DNA of 64,000 bases. It comes from Furcasterigmium furcatum. Taxonomy: Eukaryota; Ascomycota; Sordariomycetes; Glomerellales; Plectosphaerellaceae. A model generated the notes under the pieces. That model was not told the origin of the DNA, ran no database searches, and saw nothing but the letters and a program-made list of their open reading frames with translations. Position numbers and translations under genes: made by a program. Below are positions 32,638 to 41,764 of the stretch, piece by piece; position 1 is the first letter of the stretch; each line of letters begins with the position of its first letter. The stretch spans positions 2,701,626 through 2,765,625 of the forward strand of contig BCIA01000002.1 in NCBI GenBank assembly GCA_001599815.1, in the 5' to 3' direction.

Positions 32638-34758
32638 CTATGCGATGCTAAACTCGGCAATCTCGCCCACCTCGCTCATCGTCTCCCCGGCCAGAGCATA
32701 CGACACCTTGAAGCGCAGCTTGATAGACTGCACCTTCCTGCTCCTGTCGCCAGCGTGGTACACCTCAACGGTCTGCGTGACGCCGCGGCTCTGCTTGGGC
32801 TCCAGGACACGCCCTGTCTGGGGCTTAAGCGCGAGCTCGTAGCCCTGAACATACCAGTTAGCCGTTGAATAAGGATGGATGGGGGCGTAATGGGGTTACC
32901 TTTGTCACTGCCAGCTGGTAGTGCAGGTCCGATACTGGCTGGGCGGTGTTGTTGGAAAATGCAAAGACGAGATTCAGGGGGTTGCCGTTGGAGGTAGACC
33001 TGTTCGCCAGGAGTTCGATCTTGATGCCGCCGTTGCTTACGACGGCGCGGTGCTCTCGCGGATGCGACGGGGTCTCCGGAGGAAGGGCGGATGAGAAGGA
33101 CCACTCATCATCCTCATTAGACGCGGCGGCGGCGGCGGCGGCGGCGGCGGGCGGTGCGGGCTGGGACTGCTGGGCGGGAGTAGAGGGCTTCGAAGGGGTG
33201 AGGCTAGACCCGCTCAGGGCCGCAAAAGGGTCGACGGCTACAGCACTCTGCTGGGGCGGCATGAAGGCGGATGATCCTGGAGGCTGAGGCGTACCACTCT
33301 GTGACGCAATAGGTGAAGTAAAGGAGGCGAACTGGGAGAAGGGGGGAGGTGGTGCGGAAGGGCTGGAAACGGCCCCGCTGGCGCTGCTATCTTGTGTCAT
33401 GGATGAGAGAAGTGATGGTCCAGGGACATCTATCATGTGTTAGGAAATAGTCGGAGTGATATGTATGGCGCCAAACTTACTGCTGTTGCTGCCGAAGCCC
33501 AGGGACAAGGCGCCGCCCTGTCCGAAGCTCTCAGACTCCCCGATGGACAGTCCAAGGAGATCATTCTCGACCCCGCCAGTGGATTGCGACGATGGCTGTC
33601 CACCAGATGTGCCGTTGGCGTCTGCGTCAAAGTCGATCAGGGACAACTCCTGCGCGGCGCTCTTTCCGCTTGATGTCGAGGGGCCGCTCGGCAACGGAGC
33701 GCCGCTGGCCAGAGCCTTTGCGCCCTCCATATCGCCCTTCTTGATGAGCTTATACCGCTCCGCCGTTCGGTGAATGCTGTCGTTGATCTCGAGCAGCTTG
33801 GCAACGGCCTCGTGATCGTCCGACTCCTCCTCACACATCTTTTGGATCTTTGGCTGAGCACTCTGCAGGGCTGCGGCGAGCTCGGAGAAGACATCACCGT
33901 CGCGGATCTCATCACCTGGCTGGAAGGCGTTGAGGCGCTCTTCCAATAGCCGTGCCTTGGCCTGGATCTTGCCGACCTCCTCGGCGGCCTTCGCACGGTA
34001 GTCGGTCTTGGTTCGGGTATCAAAGCCGGCCATGATCTTCATCAACCGGTTTGCCTCCTGGAGATCTTCCGGCTGGCCTCGTCGGATCAGCTCCTGGAGC
34101 TTTGCAGACTGCGCCTCCTTCTCTTCCTCCTCCATCTCTTCGGCAGACTTGAGATTCTGCGGTCCATTGTTAGCAACGCGTTTCGTAAGCAGGATCACAA
34201 GTTAGTGCTCACATCGCTCGGGTTCAGCACAGCAGCATCATCGCGCCTAACTTCAGGGAACGTGTAGCCCTTGTAACTCAGCAGACGGTGCATGTCCCGG
34301 ATGAACCCCAGGTCATCCTTGTACCTGCTCGTCTCGCATATCGTGCTTCTCCATTCTTCGATCGCTTCCAGAATCTTCATCTGCACCCTCGTCGGCCGTA
34401 TCGGCGGCCTCTCGGGGAACCTGCGCACTAGCTCGTTGAGGAACTCCTTGGTGCTGATCTGCAGATGGAAAGGGTAGCCACAGTTCTTGACGCAAATGTC
34501 CAACAGGCTGAGGGCCAGCAGGGCAACGTTGGGGTTGCGGTGGTTGACATAGTTGACGATGGCGACGGCGGCTTCGCGCGGAGAAGTGCCCTTCTTGGAG
34601 TTGATGAGGTCGGAGATCTCGAGGTTCAGGGCTAGGTTCGGCTCGTAGTTCTCGGGGCTGCAAGCGCTCTGGATGAAGCGCTGCAGCTGCGAGGGTGTCG
34701 GGCGGCCCATCTCGCCCCATCTGTCTCGGGCCGCTGCCCGTGCTGATGATGCCTCCAT
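32638..34758 (-). CDS. GGA-type clathrin adaptor (VHS-GAT-GAE)
   Basis: Four exons in transcript order: 34758-34213, 34156-33481, 33429-32900 and 32844-32638, giving 652 aa. VHS domain, residues about 20-160 (LQRFIQSACSPENYEPNLAL, then NVALLALSLLDICVKNCGYP). GAT domain, about 195-310 (KLQELIRRGQPEDLQEANRL). The hinge holds a clathrin-box-like DLLGL, a Ser/Pro-rich stretch and an Ala run. The gamma-adaptin ear ends the protein (about 545-652; IKIELLANRS, VSDLHYQLAVTKGYELAL). GGA proteins bind Arf1-GTP, cargo and clathrin at the trans-Golgi and sort proteins to endosomes or vacuole. All joins keep frame. The last exon finishes the ear domain with SEVGEIAEFSIA. Divergent from TSR3. Confidence 0.94.
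33123..33150. repeat. (CGG)n run encoding poly-Ala in GGA hinge
   Basis: About nine GCN codons in a row (GCG/CGG tract) encode an Ala stretch between hinge and ear of the GGA protein. A likely length-variable site. Confidence 0.85.
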
Positions 34759-35213
34759 GACTGCTGGCTTATGGCCTCAATGGCGGCCTGGTCCGATGAA
34801 CCGGGCAGTCGGGTAATTCGGGGACAGTTGTCGGCCTCTCTTGCGACGTTCAATTCCAGGTTCACCAGGTCATTGGAAGGAGGAGAGGCGTGAGTTGTGC
34901 AGTTGGGGCGACGTCTCGAAGACTCGAGGCTGGAGGACAGGAAGGTGGCGGGCATAGCAGTCTGGGGATGGACAGGCATGCACCCGCCCCTGGACAGCTC
35001 GACCTAAACATCGAGGGGTTGAGCTGGCATGAGCTGGCCTTCGTCTAGCGGGGCCAAACACTGCTTAGTCGCATGCAGGCAGGTGGTACTCTTGTATAGG
35101 GATTACACCCTGGAACCCCACCAAGCCACCTCTGCCCCTCCAAAAAGTTCAGAATCGCGGGGAGCTTCACCACCTGGCAATTTTCTTTCGGATCGATCAC
35201 ATCACAAGCAGCC
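34759..35213. promoter_or_regulatory. Shared upstream region of GGA and TSR3
   Basis: A 455-bp head-to-head gap. No TATA box or clear motif recognised. Confidence 0.35.
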
Positions 35214-36419
35214 ATGGTGCGCCACAAGAAGGACAAGTTCTCATCCCGCGGCCGGCCGCATCACGGCCCTCCGCGGAACCGACCACCCCGCGACGACGAC
35301 GACGACTCCAAACTCCCCGCGGGACGCCCCGAATTCAAGGCCGCCTGCTGGGATCTCGGCCACTGCGACCCTAAGCGATGCTCCGGCAAGAGGCTCATCC
35401 GCCAGGGCATGATGCGCGAGCTCCATCTCGGGCAGCGCTTCAACGGCGTCATCATAACGCCCAACGGAAAGCAGGTGGTCTCCCCTGCCGACGGCGAGAT
35501 TCTGAATGCCTACGGCGCCGCAGTCGTTGAGTGCAGTTGGGCGCGCACCCAGGAAGTCCAATGGAGCAAGGTCGGCGGCAAGTGTGAGCGTCTTCTGCCG
35601 TACCTGGTGGCAGCAAACACGGTCAACTATGGAAAACCTTGGAGATTGAACTGCGCCGAGGCATTGGCGGCGGCCTTCTACATCTGTGGCAAGCCTGACT
35701 GGGCGGAGCAGGTATTGGCGCCTTTCTCTTACGGCGAATCGTTCCTTGAGATCAACGGCAGCTTGCTTAAGAAGTACGCCGCATGTGAGGATGATCGCGC
35801 GGTAAAGAAGGTCGAGGAAGAGTGGATGGAGCGACTGGAGAGGGAATACGCCGAAAACCGAGAAACAGGCGACGACATGTGGACCAGCGGGAACGTCAAC
35901 AGGAGGGCTCTGGCGCCATCCGACGACGAGGAGGAGGATGACGATGATGAAGACAACAGTGACGAAGATGAGAAGGGCTCGAAGGCCGGCAAAGATGACG
36001 ACAGCATCGATGGAATATACCTGACGAACAAGAACTCGAAACAGCCAGATGCCGATGCTGCGGCAGAAGAGGAAGACAAGGATCCCTATGCATTATCAGA
36101 CGACAGCGACGACGACGACGCTGCCATGGAAGAGATCCGGCGGAAAGTTCTGGCTTCCAAGACGTTCGCAAACCCTGAGGCCTCTGACAAGAAGAAGCCA
36201 GAGTCCATCCCACGGCCGCAGCAACACTACAAACCAGACTCTGACGTCGAGCCTGATAGCGACAACGGAGAAGACGATGATGATTTTGACAACATCATCA
36301 ATGCCACGCCTGTGACTGACAGAATGGGCCTGGCGAAGCTGGACAAGGAAAGGGCCAGGGCGACGGTCACAAGCAGGACATTCTCATCCAATGTGGTATC
36401 AGCACCGAAACGGTGGTGA
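35214..36419 (+). CDS. TSR3: Tsr3, 18S rRNA aminocarboxypropyltransferase
   Basis: An intronless 401-aa ORF. Residues 40-75 hold the RLI-like N-terminal element (CWDLGHCDPKRCSGKRLIR). Residues 85-215 hold the DUF367 core (VVSPADGEILNAYGAAVVEC, LLPYLVAANTVNYGKPWRLN, EALAAAFYICG, LAPFSYGESFLEIN). Tsr3 moves the aminocarboxypropyl group from SAM to a hypermodified pseudouridine of 18S rRNA in late pre-40S particles. The C-terminal 180 residues are a long acidic Asp/Glu/Ser tail, longer than in yeast Tsr3 (313 aa); such tails vary in fungi. The N-terminus is basic and Arg/Gly/His-rich. The start is the first ATG of the frame. Confidence 0.95.
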   Translation: MVRHKKDKFSSRGRPHHGPPRNRPPRDDDDDSKLPAGRPEFKAACWDLGHCDPKRCSGKRLIRQGMMRELHLGQRFNGVIITPNGKQVVSPADGEILNAYGAAVVECSWARTQEVQWSKVGGKCERLLPYLVAANTVNYGKPWRLNCAEALAAAFYICGKPDWAEQVLAPFSYGESFLEINGSLLKKYAACEDDRAVKKVEEEWMERLEREYAENRETGDDMWTSGNVNRRALAPSDDEEEDDDDEDNSDEDEKGSKAGKDDDSIDGIYLTNKNSKQPDADAAAEEEDKDPYALSDDSDDDDAAMEEIRRKVLASKTFANPEASDKKKPESIPRPQQHYKPDSDVEPDSDNGEDDDDFDNIINATPVTDRMGLAKLDKERARATVTSRTFSSNVVSAPKRW

Positions 36420-36889
36420 TGTCTGAGGAAGAATAAATTGACGATTATGACGATCACATGTCATGCCAATGCCTGTGTGCGCTTCGTGGTTGCGAGCTCA
36501 ACAATGTTTATTTTGACTCGTGGTCACGGATGAAAACGATCTTTGTGAAATCCGGGCAGCATCGATTGCCCCCGTACTAAATACCTGGTAGTTAGGTGCC
36601 CAGACTTCAACTTGAAGTCACCTTAGGTTAGGTTGGTTCGACAAATGGATCCATGCTTCTTCAGTGGCAGGTGGTGGGTGCCAAAAGCTCCCCCCACTCT
36701 TGTGCTAGTCCACGGGTACTCCAACAATCCTACTTCAGTTGGTATTCTTGATCTAAGCACTTCTTCTTCTCACCCACCCTGACTTTTATTCGAGACAGAC
36801 GAATCCGCTGTCGTCGCGGGGCCTCCGTCTCGCTGAGGCATACCTTTACTTTCCTCGAGGAATCCTAACCAGCACCTCTTCACCTCACA
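36420..36889. promoter_or_regulatory. Gap between TSR3 and the FHA gene
   Basis: A 470-bp tandem gap containing the TSR3 3' end and the upstream region of the next gene. No motif identified. Confidence 0.35.
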
Positions 36890-37876
36890 ATGGGCTCAGA
36901 CGACGGTTCCCGCAGCCGCGACTCGCGCCGCCACCGTCGCCGAGACGACGAGAACGAACGATCAGACTCCCGTCGAAGAAGACGCAGCAGAGACCGCGAC
37001 GCTGGACGACGCCGGGACAGATCGCGGTCTGCAGAGCCCCGAAGAAAGGAGAGGAAGCGGTCACAGACGCCAGAGAGTTCCCGCCGCCGGCGCTCACGAT
37101 CACGCGACCGGGATCAAGACCGAGACCGAGACAACCACAGACACCGCGAAGAACGCCGACATCGCGACGCGGAGCGCGACGGCCACCGAAGACGAAGATC
37201 CCCGGATGATAAAGAGCTCACGCGCCGGCGAAGGAGAAGGGAAGACGATGGATCTGCCGCATCAGACGACGATCGCCGCCGCCCATCGGACCGCAAGCGC
37301 AGCCCTCTGCATCGAGGCGGACCTCTCCCTTCCCAGGCCGACTCCTTCGCCGTCGACAAAGGCGACCTAGATGAGCCTCCCAAGCCCAAGGAGCAGCCCA
37401 ACTTTAGCCACTCGGGCAGCCTCGCAAAGGCCTCCAACTCCGTCCAGCAGGCAGACGGCAGCACCATCACACTGAAATACCATGAGCCACCCGAGGCGCG
37501 GAAGCCTCCGGCCAAAGACGATTGGAAGCTCTTTGTCTTCAAGGGCGACGATGTCGTGGACACAGTCGGCCTCAGCGCGCGGAGCTGCTGGCTCGTCGGG
37601 CGGGAGACGGCGGTTGTGGACCTGGCGGCCGAGCATCCGAGCATCAGCAAGCAGCACGCCGTACTGCAGTTCCGACATGTTGAGAAGAGGAACGAGTTTG
37701 GCGACCGTATTGGACGGGTCAAGCCATATCTTATTGATCTGGAGAGCGCCAACGGCACGGAGCTAAATGGGAAGAAGGTCGCCGACAGCCGGTACGTTGA
37801 GCTCAGGGACAAGGACGTGGTCAAGTTCGGGCACAGCACGAGAGAGTACGTCGTCATGCTAGCGCCAAGGGACTGA
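36890..37876 (+). CDS. SNIP1/Pml1-like FHA-domain protein with RS/RD-rich N-terminus
   Basis: An intronless 328-aa ORF. Residues 1-145 are an Arg/Ser/Asp-rich region with many RS, RD and RH repeats, as in splicing factors. A linker follows (ADSFAVDKGDLDEPPKPKEQPNF), then a C-terminal FHA domain (about 205-325). It has the FHA signature: SCWLVGRETAVVDLAAEHPSIS with the following SKQH, then ANGTELNGKKV. The architecture matches SNIP1 and yeast Pml1, a subunit of the RES complex, which aids pre-mRNA retention and splicing. KYHEPPEARKPPA just before the FHA domain is like the Pml1/SNIP1 approach to Bud13-binding partners. Phosphothreonine binding by the FHA is inferred from the kept Arg, Ser and Asn-Gly. 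Confidence 0.9.
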   Translation: MGSDDGSRSRDSRRHRRRDDENERSDSRRRRRSRDRDAGRRRDRSRSAEPRRKERKRSQTPESSRRRRSRSRDRDQDRDRDNHRHREERRHRDAERDGHRRRRSPDDKELTRRRRRREDDGSAASDDDRRRPSDRKRSPLHRGGPLPSQADSFAVDKGDLDEPPKPKEQPNFSHSGSLAKASNSVQQADGSTITLKYHEPPEARKPPAKDDWKLFVFKGDDVVDTVGLSARSCWLVGRETAVVDLAAEHPSISKQHAVLQFRHVEKRNEFGDRIGRVKPYLIDLESANGTELNGKKVADSRYVELRDKDVVKFGHSTREYVVMLAPRD

Positions 37877-38397
37877 TCAGGCGAGATTATGGAACTATAA
37901 GATACCCAAAAAGACTCAGTGGAGGACTCGGAGAGTGTCCCCCGAGCAATCGCGTTTTGGACGAGAGGGTACATGAACAGCAAGCTTGGGCATGCCATCG
38001 CCGTGTAATTTTACGATACAAGTTCAAGGGCTTTGTCAATGTTCCAATACAACAGCTACCCTTAGTTGAGTCTGCTCGGAGTGCACAACGACATGGTCTT
38101 TGTTTCGCCTTAGGACAGCGGCATTGGCCTCGGTCCATACCATCGCACGAGAGCAATGGCTCCCGGCAGACAATGATATTGTTGTCCCCGTCCATGCAGC
38201 ATGGTATTCGAATCGCTTGGAGGCGTATAAATCCACAGGTTCACCGCAGCTTTCCAGATCCCGTCTCTCTCAACCTTCAAAGTCAGAGCAGCCACTATAC
38301 ACACCAGGCGTGTGATAGCAGTTGTCATCGAACTTCACACATACAGGTAAGTCCAACCACTCCGCAGGGATCGCTGACAGACACCAGGATTATCGAG
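37877..38397. promoter_or_regulatory. Upstream region of the Hce2 gene
   Basis: 521 bp. A TATAAAT at 38225-38231 lies about 170 bp before the start codon. GTAAGT at 38347 and CAG at about 38387 could bound a 5' leader intron of about 42 nt. Confidence 0.45.
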
Positions 38398-39075
38398 ATG
38401 CAGGCCATCATGAACAACTTCGTCTTCGTCCTTGCTATGGGCTATCTTGCCCGGGCCGTTCCCTTTGATAACAAAACCGCAACTGCAGGTGAGCCTATCC
38501 TTTCCGCCGCGAATGACGAGACAACAATAGGCCCTGTTCAATGGTTCACGACTCGGCGCATGGCCACTACTCTCTGCGGATCATCGTCGTTTGTGAGTCA
38601 CCCTTCCATCGCGTCTCCGTACAGCGCGGACTGCGTGGCCCTCGCCGAGGACCTCCGCTTCAACAACGGATACTACATCGCCCGCCTCTTCCCTGACAAC
38701 ACGACGCTGGCCAGCCTCGCTACCGCCGGCACTTGCACCTTTGGTGTCCGCCCTGCGGCTAGTGAGGACTTGTCCAACTGGCACTGGCATATCGGCAACG
38801 AAGACATGGCCACGCTCATCGACGTTGTGGTGTCCGGCCAGCATTCCTCTCCCGGTGGGCATGTTGGCGCCAGTGGCATGACGCGCTGCAGCTTGCCCTC
38901 ATCTGGCACCAGCATGGATGTAGTCTGGAGCGTGTACGACCTCCACCAAGTTGCTGATGCCGGCGTTGTGCAGGTCCCCTTCCCTCCGGAGGTCAGCGAC
39001 GATGCCTCCCCCAAGGCGAAGCAAGGCATGACTGTCCTTACTTTCCTGGCCAGTTTGTGGATTCTGATGGGGTAG
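38398..39075 (+). CDS. Secreted Hce2 (Ecp2-type effector) domain protein
   Basis: An intronless 225-aa ORF. Residues 1-21 form a signal peptide (NNFVFVLAMGYLARAVP). Residues about 58-180 match the Hce2 family, homologues of Cladosporium fulvum Ecp2. Diagnostic points are a first Cys in TLCGSSSF, the YSADCVALAEDL block, GTCTFGV, IGNEDMATLIDVVV, then GHVGASGMTRC and VWSVYDL; four Cys are placed for the family disulfides. Ecp2-like proteins are secreted and some act as host-necrosis or stress effectors. The role here is unknown. The last 20 residues are hydrophobic (MTVLTFLASLWILMG), which could be a GPI-type signal or membrane tail, unlike classic small secreted effectors. Expression would depend on the TATA-bearing upstream region. 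Confidence 0.85.
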   Translation: MQAIMNNFVFVLAMGYLARAVPFDNKTATAGEPILSAANDETTIGPVQWFTTRRMATTLCGSSSFVSHPSIASPYSADCVALAEDLRFNNGYYIARLFPDNTTLASLATAGTCTFGVRPAASEDLSNWHWHIGNEDMATLIDVVVSGQHSSPGGHVGASGMTRCSLPSSGTSMDVVWSVYDLHQVADAGVVQVPFPPEVSDDASPKAKQGMTVLTFLASLWILMG

Positions 39076-39506
39076 GAAGCTAATATGAGGTATGCCACTG
39101 TGACTAGGTATGTGCCTTGCGTTTCCAAGGTTGAATACGAATCTAATTCTAATCATGATTAATGTTTCCCCAAGTACGATGTGAGTACCTATGTATCTCT
39201 CAGGGCTTAATATTGCGCGATAGGTTGAGACCGGCATCTATCTTGTGTCCAAGAGAAGACTGTAAGATTGGAGTATGTTCCATTGTCTAAGCGTCCTTGA
39301 TTAACATGTCCTGTCCCTCGTAAGACAAGAACTTGGCGAGCCGCGATGGTCGTCGTGAAATCGTCTAATACCTGCCGTCGCTTCCACAACTCCTTGAATC
39401 ACCCAAACGCCATTACCAGACCAAGCCCCAGGTCCGTCCATTCCCAAATCCCGAGAACCCAAACCCTCTGTATACGTCCGCCTGCTAGGCATAACACGGC
39501 AAGCTT
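39076..39506. other. Convergent 3' gap, Hce2 / AMMECR1
   Basis: A 431-bp tail-to-tail region. Nothing recognised. Confidence 0.4.
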
Positions 39507-40307
39507 CTAGACCGACTTGCCCTTGTTGGCAACATGCCAGTCATACCACTTCTTATACTCCCCGTACTCCAGGCTCTCCTTCTTCCCCTGATACCTGACG
39601 ACCTTGAGCTCGATATCTTCCCACTTGTCGCGGCGCCCCATCCAGCCGGCCTTGCGCATCAGACTGACGACCGTCTCCTCCTTGGTCCACTCCTGCTCGA
39701 CGGCGACGTCTGGGAGATAGGTAGCGCTGTACCGCCTGCTGTGGTAGACGAACGCGATGCGCAGGCCGTGCACGCCCAGGGTCCAGTCCATGGCGTCGTC
39801 GGCATCCTCAAAGTTCGTCAGGAGGGTGACGGCGGCCTCGAGAGACGGGAGCTCATCCTCGTCGATCGCGGGGAACCGTCCGTCGTGCAAGGCGGAGGTG
39901 AGTGCGTACTCAGACAGGCCGGAATCCAGATCCTGGGCCTCGAAGGTGCCGATGCAGCCACGAAGGGACCGGGAGCGTGAGCGGCCGGAGACGGTGTTCC
40001 AGGTGACGAAAAGGGGGAATTCCGTGGCGAGCTCTTGAGGGAGCGAATCGGTCGAGGTGGCAGCAGTGTCGGCGCCGAGGGAGACGCTGGAGCTGGAGGA
40101 CGCGGAGGCCGAGTCGCTCGCGGAGGGTTCGGAGAGGCGCTGGAGGGCGGGTATTTGCTTCTTGGTGGTGACGGAGGGGCTGTCATCGAGCGTACTTGCG
40201 TACTCTGCCCATGATTGCTTGATATCCGAGAGCGAGAGGCCCTTCCGCCGTTCCAAGTGCGAAGCCAAGGCCTCAAAGCAGTAGAGGCAGTGTTCCACAG
40301 AGGCCAT
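39507..40307 (-). CDS. AMMECR1-domain protein
   Basis: A 266-aa ORF without introns. The family hallmark LRGCIGTF is present near residue 115, with flanks typical of AMMECR1 (LFVTWNTVSG before it, LSEYALTSALHDGRFPAI after it). The N-terminus MASVEHCLYCFEALASHLERR matches the conserved beginning of the family. A Ser-rich insert of about 55 residues (SASDSASASSSSSVSLG) breaks the first half of the domain, as in other fungal members. The domain is ancient and near universal; its biochemical activity is not firmly known. An ATG three codons upstream (40316) is possible, but 40307 gives the conserved start. Confidence 0.92.
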   Translation of the reverse strand: MASVEHCLYCFEALASHLERRKGLSLSDIKQSWAEYASTLDDSPSVTTKKQIPALQRLSEPSASDSASASSSSSVSLGADTAATSTDSLPQELATEFPLFVTWNTVSGRSRSRSLRGCIGTFEAQDLDSGLSEYALTSALHDGRFPAIDEDELPSLEAAVTLLTNFEDADDAMDWTLGVHGLRIAFVYHSRRYSATYLPDVAVEQEWTKEETVVSLMRKAGWMGRRDKWEDIELKVVRYQGKKESLEYGEYKKWYDWHVANKGKSV

Positions 40308-41509
40308 GGTGGGCAAACGGGGTGGAGGAAGTGCTTCGTTCGCGCCGCTCGGTGTTTGTGAGGAACAGCCTCAACGTGGTGACAAGGCCCGTGGAAGGCC
40401 GGCTTTCGCAGATGGTGGGCAAGGCGGGGTACAGGTGAGGGGCTCGGGATGTAGGTATGTATGGGAGACGGAGAGGTGAGAAGGTTGGGTGGTGTTGAAG
40501 CTTCCCATGAGGTGAGCTGCGCATCATCAGTCAGCCAGCTGGCGAGCGACGGGGCTTTACCCCGCCTAACTGATAAGCTGTAGCGCTGTCGTGACCCCGC
40601 GATCGTCCCTTGGAGGGTCCCGATTGGTGCAAGCTTGTTGGACCTGACCGCTAACCTCGAGTCAGTGACGCACTGGCATGTCAGGCGGGAGACCCAACGC
40701 CCAGTTGGACAACAAACAGCAAGACCCAGCTAGATGCTCGAGGTTCGGCAAAGAAGAACGCGGAGGAAGCCGAACAAATCCGTGGATGGAATACTGACCT
40801 GCTTCCAGCGAATGGGAGCCCTAGAATTCAAAGGTGTTGTTTCCCGTCTCCTCCTCGGAGGATGTGTCTTGGCGGATGTTACTATAGGCAGGGGGTTGGT
40901 GAGTTTCAAGTCACCTCAGCCCCTGAATTGGGTGCCCGCGAGAGCGACAGGCCCCAGGCCCTCGGACGACAAGTCGTCGATCCGTCTCACGACGTCTCAA
41001 AGCTCAAACGTCAAGAACAAGCTTATCCGCTGCCGGCCGCAGCTGTTCCACTTTCTCGGCCACCTGCCATTCGTTCGTCCTGTCCCGTCCGAGAGGTCAA
41101 GCGCTGGGCCGCGTTTGGGGCTTCACACTCCCCGGCACGGATCCTAGGCAGACCCCCTGTCCGAGGCTGATCAAGCGTCGCATCTCGTCCACACTTGAGA
41201 CGAGACTATGTTCCTTGAGGACTGACGAATATGTGATGACAGCTCGTCGCATCGCATCGCATCGAATGGCCGGCTCTCCCCTTGCACATGAGACGGGGCC
41301 TGGACCGTACAAATACCCCGAGGCGCTCCCTCTGGCTCTGCTTTCTCCTGTGGCTTCTCACCGTCCGCTTCTTGACGTTTCCTTCCTTACCGTCCATTCT
41401 CTTCTTGAACAAGTTGATACCTGCCCCGTCGCCGGCCGACACTCTTTTGACTACCGCTCATCTCAAAGTCCCACCAGAGCCAGCCTCATCCACACCGCAG
41501 ACAGACAAG
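40308..41509. promoter_or_regulatory. Shared upstream region of AMMECR1 and the secreted peptide
   Basis: 1,202 bp. Contains a (CGCAT)3 micro-repeat at 41248-41264 and a pyrimidine-rich tract at about 41325-41500 directly before the peptide start, typical of well-expressed fungal genes. No gene supported. Confidence 0.4.
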
Positions 41510-41764
41510 ATGCAGTTCTCCGCCGTCACCCTCTTCGCCTTCGTGGCTACTGCCATGGCTGCCTCCCGCGGCTCGCCCCTTCATGCTCGTATGTGACAAC
41601 AGCCATCCCAAGTACCTGGTTCACAACTGACATGACCAGGCATCGCGCCCCGCCAAAACTCCAACGTCGACGTTGGTGCTGCTGCCATGACCGACGCCAA
41701 CGGCAACGTCGTGCCCTTCGACCACGCCAACGTCTTCAAGGACGCAGTTGCCAAGGGGCAGTAG
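41510..41764 (+). CDS. Small secreted peptide, 67 aa
   Basis: Two exons: 41510-41588 and 41640-41764. The intron is GT-AG (51 nt) with CTGAC near its end. Residues 1-18 are a clear signal peptide (MQFSAVTLFAFVATAMAA). The mature part is about 49 residues and Cys-free, with RGSPLHAR and IAPRQ early and a tail rich in Asp, Asn and Val (VGAAAMTDANGNVVPFD). I do not recognise a family. Single Arg sites after HAR and APR could be processing points. The CT-rich leader and the intron position just after the signal region support a real gene. It lies alone in a gene-poor region. It could be an effector, a cell-wall peptide or a signalling peptide; nothing in the sequence decides. Confidence 0.7.

Noticed and set aside
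36634..36650. GGTTGGTTCGACAAA as a tRNA B box
   Set aside because: It does not fit GGTTCGANNCC and no matching A box or acceptor stem is found. No other B box in the window survived the same test.
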